64,000 nucleotides of DNA, from contig JASHQI010000034.1 in assembly GCA_030037645.1 (NCBI GenBank), positions 1-64,000 on the forward strand. Direction: 5' to 3'. The notes beneath the pieces were generated by a model. The model did not search any database and was not told the origin of the DNA. It saw only the letters and a list, made by a program, of their open reading frames with translations. The DNA comes from Xanthobacteraceae bacterium. Its GTDB lineage: Bacteria; Pseudomonadota; Alphaproteobacteria; Rhizobiales; Xanthobacteraceae. The first letter of the stretch is position 1, and every line of letters starts with the position of its first letter. Shown here piece after piece: positions 61,033-64,000 of this stretch. The position numbers and the translations under genes are program-made.

Positions 61033-61753
61033 CCTCACGATTGCCGGCATCCATGCCGCCTACGGCGCAGTGCGCGTGATCGATGATGTTTCGCTGAAGG
61101 TCGGCTCTGGCGAAACAGTGGTGTTGCTGGGCACCAACGGCAACGGTAAATCGACGCTGATGAAGTGCATTATGGGCATGGTGCGGCCGAGCGAAGGGAC
61201 GATCGTCGCTGAAATCGAAGGCATCCATCACGATCTCATCGGTCGCACCACCCAAGAGATTGTCGATCTGGGTATCGCCTTGGTGCCCGAGGGCCGCCGG
61301 CTGTTCCCGAAGCTCACAGTGGAAGAAAATCTCCTGCTCGGCGCGTTCCGCCGCGCGGCGCGGGCCGAGCTTGCGCGCAATCTCGAGGTTTGCTTTGCGA
61401 CCTTCCCGCGCCTTGCCGAACGCCGTGCGCAATTTGCCGGCAGTCTGTCGGGCGGCGAGCAACAGATGCTCGCGCTCGGCCGTGCCCTGATGCTGGCCCC
61501 CAAGATCCTGCTCGTCGACGAGCCCTCGGTGGGCTTGGCCCCGATCCTGGTCAGCCGCACCATCGAAGCGATCAACGAAATGAAGCAGCGCTATCAACTC
61601 ACCGTGCTGATGGCCGAACAAAACTTTACCCAGGCGATCCGCATCGCCGATCGCGGCTACGTCATAGTTCACGGCAAAATCGCGTTCGAGGGCCGCTCGG
61701 CCGACGAGCTCAACAACAATGATCTGATCAAAAAGTTTTATCTGGGGCTGTGA
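61022..61753 (+). CDS. Branched-chain amino acid ABC transporter ATP-binding protein (LivF type)
   Basis: VVLLGTNGNGKSTLMKCIMGM; ALVPEGRRLFPKLTVEENLLLGA; LSGGEQQMLALGRALM; TTG start overlaps livG-like gene. Confidence 0.93.
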   Translation: MASSLTIAGIHAAYGAVRVIDDVSLKVGSGETVVLLGTNGNGKSTLMKCIMGMVRPSEGTIVAEIEGIHHDLIGRTTQEIVDLGIALVPEGRRLFPKLTVEENLLLGAFRRAARAELARNLEVCFATFPRLAERRAQFAGSLSGGEQQMLALGRALMLAPKILLVDEPSVGLAPILVSRTIEAINEMKQRYQLTVLMAEQNFTQAIRIADRGYVIVHGKIAFEGRSADELNNNDLIKKFYLGL

Positions 61754-61756
61754 AAC

Positions 61757-61782
61757 CCTGCCCTTCCCTTTTCCGGGGCAGG
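61757..61782. terminator. Hairpin between convergent livF-like and dipeptidase genes
   Basis: CCTGCCC (61757-61763) / GGGCAGG (61776-61782). Confidence 0.5.
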
Positions 61783-61795
61783 AATTGACGGACGA

Positions 61796-62467
61796 TCACT
61801 TCACCGGAAAATTGAAGTAAGTGCCCGGAAACGGCTCGCCCCGCAACGTGAAGTGCCACCATTCCCGGTCATAACCGCGAAAGCCGCGTCGGCGCATCGC
61901 CGCAGTCAGCAACATGCGGTTGGCATGGGCCGTGGCGGACACCTTCGGGCTGGCGGTCCAAGATTTCGGGCTGAAGAAGTCGAAATGAGTGCCCATGTCG
62001 AGCTCGGTGCCGTCGGCCTGCGCCAGCGTCAGATCGAGCGTCGAGCCGCGGGAATGGCCGGAATACGAGGCGATATAGCCGTCGCGGAACAAGGCACGCT
62101 TGTCGACATCTGGATAGAACTCGGCTTTACCGGCAGTGTCATTAAGGTTGCGCGCCCAGCGTACGAAATTAGCCACTGCGCGTGTCGGGCGATAGCAGTC
62201 GAACACCTTGATATGCAGGCCGCGCTGAGCAAGATCGCGCGCCACGGCGGCAAGCGCATTGGCCGCCGCCCGCGTCAGCAAGCAGTGCGGTGCCTCATAG
62301 CCATCGATCGACCGGCCGACGAAATTATGCGAGCCGGCATAGCGCATCTCGACGATTAGCCCCGGCACGACCGTTGCAGCATCGACGAATGCGGCAGGCC
62401 GCTCTTGCGCCAGCGCAGCAGTTGTGCCGCACACAACCATCAGCGCAAGGAAAAGTCTCGGCATCAT
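61796..62467 (-). CDS. Secreted D-alanyl-D-alanine dipeptidase (M15, VanX/DdpX-like)
   Basis: Signal peptide; IKVFDCYRPTRAVANFVRWA; YSGHSRGSTLDLTL; REWWHFTL. Confidence 0.9.
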   Translation of the reverse strand: MMPRLFLALMVVCGTTAALAQERPAAFVDAATVVPGLIVEMRYAGSHNFVGRSIDGYEAPHCLLTRAAANALAAVARDLAQRGLHIKVFDCYRPTRAVANFVRWARNLNDTAGKAEFYPDVDKRALFRDGYIASYSGHSRGSTLDLTLAQADGTELDMGTHFDFFSPKSWTASPKVSATAHANRMLLTAAMRRRGFRGYDREWWHFTLRGEPFPGTYFNFPVK

Positions 62468-62515
62468 TCATCTCGCTTCGCATCATTCGAGACGTTTGGC
62501 AGTGTCGATGTGCTC

Positions 62516-63535
62516 TCACCGTCGCCAAACATTGGCGCAAGCGATCCGCAGTTTCTCCACATCGGCTTCCCGGCAGTCCGAATAGTTGATCATTTTCATA
62601 TAGGTCGGCAATGCCGCGGTTCGCAGATAGATCGGGAACAGGACGTTTGCATCGCTTTCTCTTGCGCGGAATAGCGCGATGTTAAACTCCTCCTTGCACA
62701 CCTTGGATTCCAGATAGTCGGGCGAGATCAAAGGTATGATCCGCGCCGAGGCATCAAGTACGTCATAGATCGCCTGCTGCCACGACTCTCCGGGATTGAG
62801 CGCCAGCTCGTCAACAAAGATCCGAGCGTGTCCGTTGTCTTGACGAAGCACGTTCGCGACAAAGCGCGCGTGCTCGCGATCCTTCCGCGAATAGCTGATG
62901 AATGCGTCGTAGCGGATGGCCGACTGCGATGCCAATAGATCGCGGTGCGTCTGAAACTCGGAACCGCCGAAGACATTACGCAATCTTTCGACTTTATCGG
63001 GCATGCATTCGACGATCTTGAGACACTTCAGTGGCAAACCTTGCGAAAGCCAATGCACCGCGGCTCGCAATATTTGCAGCAGCATATCCTCGCCCTGCCA
63101 ATTCTGCTCGCCGCTTGCAACAATCGGCATAGCGACCGTCGCCTCCGGATATTCGCCGAGGAGAAACGGGGCGAGGCAGCGGAAGATATCGCCGACGACT
63201 TCCGGAGGCTTGCCGCGAACCGCAGGCTCAAAGCACAAAATGCGCTTGAATCTGATGTCCGCGGACACGTCCGTCAGATCCGACGACAGCCAGCACGAGA
63301 ATGTACTACGCAGATCGAACCGCTTGCTCTTCGCAAGTTCGGCGACCGAGATGCCGTTGCGGTGCAGCGCGCCGACCAATGATGCAGGAGTTGGATCATA
63401 GGAATCCGGGAATGCGGAGACGATGAGAATGTCGATCTGTTCGGATTGTTGCAAGTGAGCGAGATCGCCCCGGCAAAGCTCAATTCGACGCTTCTTGTCG
63501 CCATGCAGCACAGTAAGGTTGTCGATCACTTCCAT
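62516..63535 (-). CDS. Macro-like domain plus C-terminal TIR domain protein
   Basis: C-term TIR: YDAFISYSRKDREHARFVANVLRQDNGHARIFVDELALNPGESWQQAIYDVLDASARIIPLISPDYLESKVCKEEFNIAL; N-term RIELCRGDLAHL...VAMPIVASGEQNWQGEDMLLQILRAAVHWL resembles a macro fold; start could be 63535, 63571 or 63685. Confidence 0.85.
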   Translation of the reverse strand: MEVIDNLTVLHGDKKRRIELCRGDLAHLQQSEQIDILIVSAFPDSYDPTPASLVGALHRNGISVAELAKSKRFDLRSTFSCWLSSDLTDVSADIRFKRILCFEPAVRGKPPEVVGDIFRCLAPFLLGEYPEATVAMPIVASGEQNWQGEDMLLQILRAAVHWLSQGLPLKCLKIVECMPDKVERLRNVFGGSEFQTHRDLLASQSAIRYDAFISYSRKDREHARFVANVLRQDNGHARIFVDELALNPGESWQQAIYDVLDASARIIPLISPDYLESKVCKEEFNIALFRARESDANVLFPIYLRTAALPTYMKMINYSDCREADVEKLRIACANVWRR

Positions 63536-63783
63536 GGTTCGAGACCCCAGCCCGCCGACACGGCTTTCCGTCATCAAACAACAGTGCACCGGCGCAGTAC
63601 GCTCTGCAAGAGTGCGAACGCGCAATAAGCTATTGCTATCGCGCTTCGACCCGGACACAATTGCCATGCTGGGTGGCGAAGACATTCCAATTTTTCAGCC
63701 TGTTGTTCGGGGGGCCGACCGATGATTGCTTCCGCGTCAATATTGCTGTCGATCGACGGCGATTCAAAACCGCCTCGGTAACC

Positions 63784-64000
63784 ATGCTGACCACGCAGCA
63801 GTGGCAAAACTTGGCAGCCAGCATCCGTGCCGGCGCCTGCACGCCGTTTCTCGGCGCCGGCGCCTGCGCTCCGACGCTGCCGACGGGTACCGAGCTGGCG
63901 CGCATGCTTGCCCGCGATTTTGATTATCCGCTGGACAACAGCACCGATCTTGCGCACGTCACGCAATTCCTCGCCATCAAGTCGCGCGACAGCATTCATC
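63784..64000 (+). CDS. SIR2 family (SIR2_2-like) protein, 3' truncated by window end
   Basis: Translated by hand: MLTTQQWQNLAASIRAGACTPFLGAGACAPTLPTGTELARMLARDFDYPLDNSTDLAHVTQFLAIKSRDSIH; FLGAGAC...LPTGTELA matches the SIR2_2 N-terminal nucleotide-binding motif; not in the ORF track because it lacks a stop. Confidence 0.75.
   Translation, partial: MLTTQQWQNLAASIRAGACTPFLGAGACAPTLPTGTELARMLARDFDYPLDNSTDLAHVTQFLAIKSRDSIH

Noticed and set aside
63574-63999. 141-aa minus-strand ORF opposite the SIR2 start
   Set aside because: The plus-strand frame contains the SIR2 FLGAGAC motif; the minus frame looks like a compositional shadow.
62516-64000. Calling the right-edge pair canonical Thoeris
   Set aside because: Domain arrangement (macro-like-TIR fusion, separate divergent SIR2) does not match ThsA/ThsB as known, and the SIR2 gene is truncated, so only a candidate is claimed.

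Overview
This is a high-GC alphaproteobacterial chromosomal window. Gene content suggests Hyphomicrobiales (Bradyrhizobiaceae/Xanthobacteraceae-like); that placement is inference. It is densely coding, with about 60 supported CDSs, one tRNA-Gln(UUG), several intergenic hairpins or REP-like palindromes, and no rRNA, CRISPR array or recognisable transposase. Main blocks: (i) 1-5 kb, a transport/enzyme operon (ABC permease, LLM flavin monooxygenase, enolase-superfamily enzyme, Fbp-type binding protein). (ii) 5.1-6.1 kb, three small stress-type genes (membrane microprotein, DUF2188-like, CsbD), each preceded by a GGAAC-N16-NGTT motif matching the EcfG general-stress promoter. (iii) 6.5-14.2 kb, a ring-hydroxylating dioxygenase, FAD monooxygenase, NitT/TauT transporter and ThDP enzyme. 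(iv) 14.4-26 kb, a glycan island (six GT-like genes, ABC exporter, UDP-xylose-synthase-like epimerase). (v) 28-61 kb, mostly housekeeping genes (xseB, ligD, dxs, tlyA, ald, ribB-like, aroC, fabI, pdxH, J-domain protein, ECF sigma/anti-sigma, Liv ABC transporter). (vi) At the right edge, a macro-like-TIR fusion protein divergent from a truncated SIR2-family gene. This last pair is the best candidate for an undescribed NAD-linked defence system, but it is cut by the window end. All family calls come from reading motifs; no database search was run.
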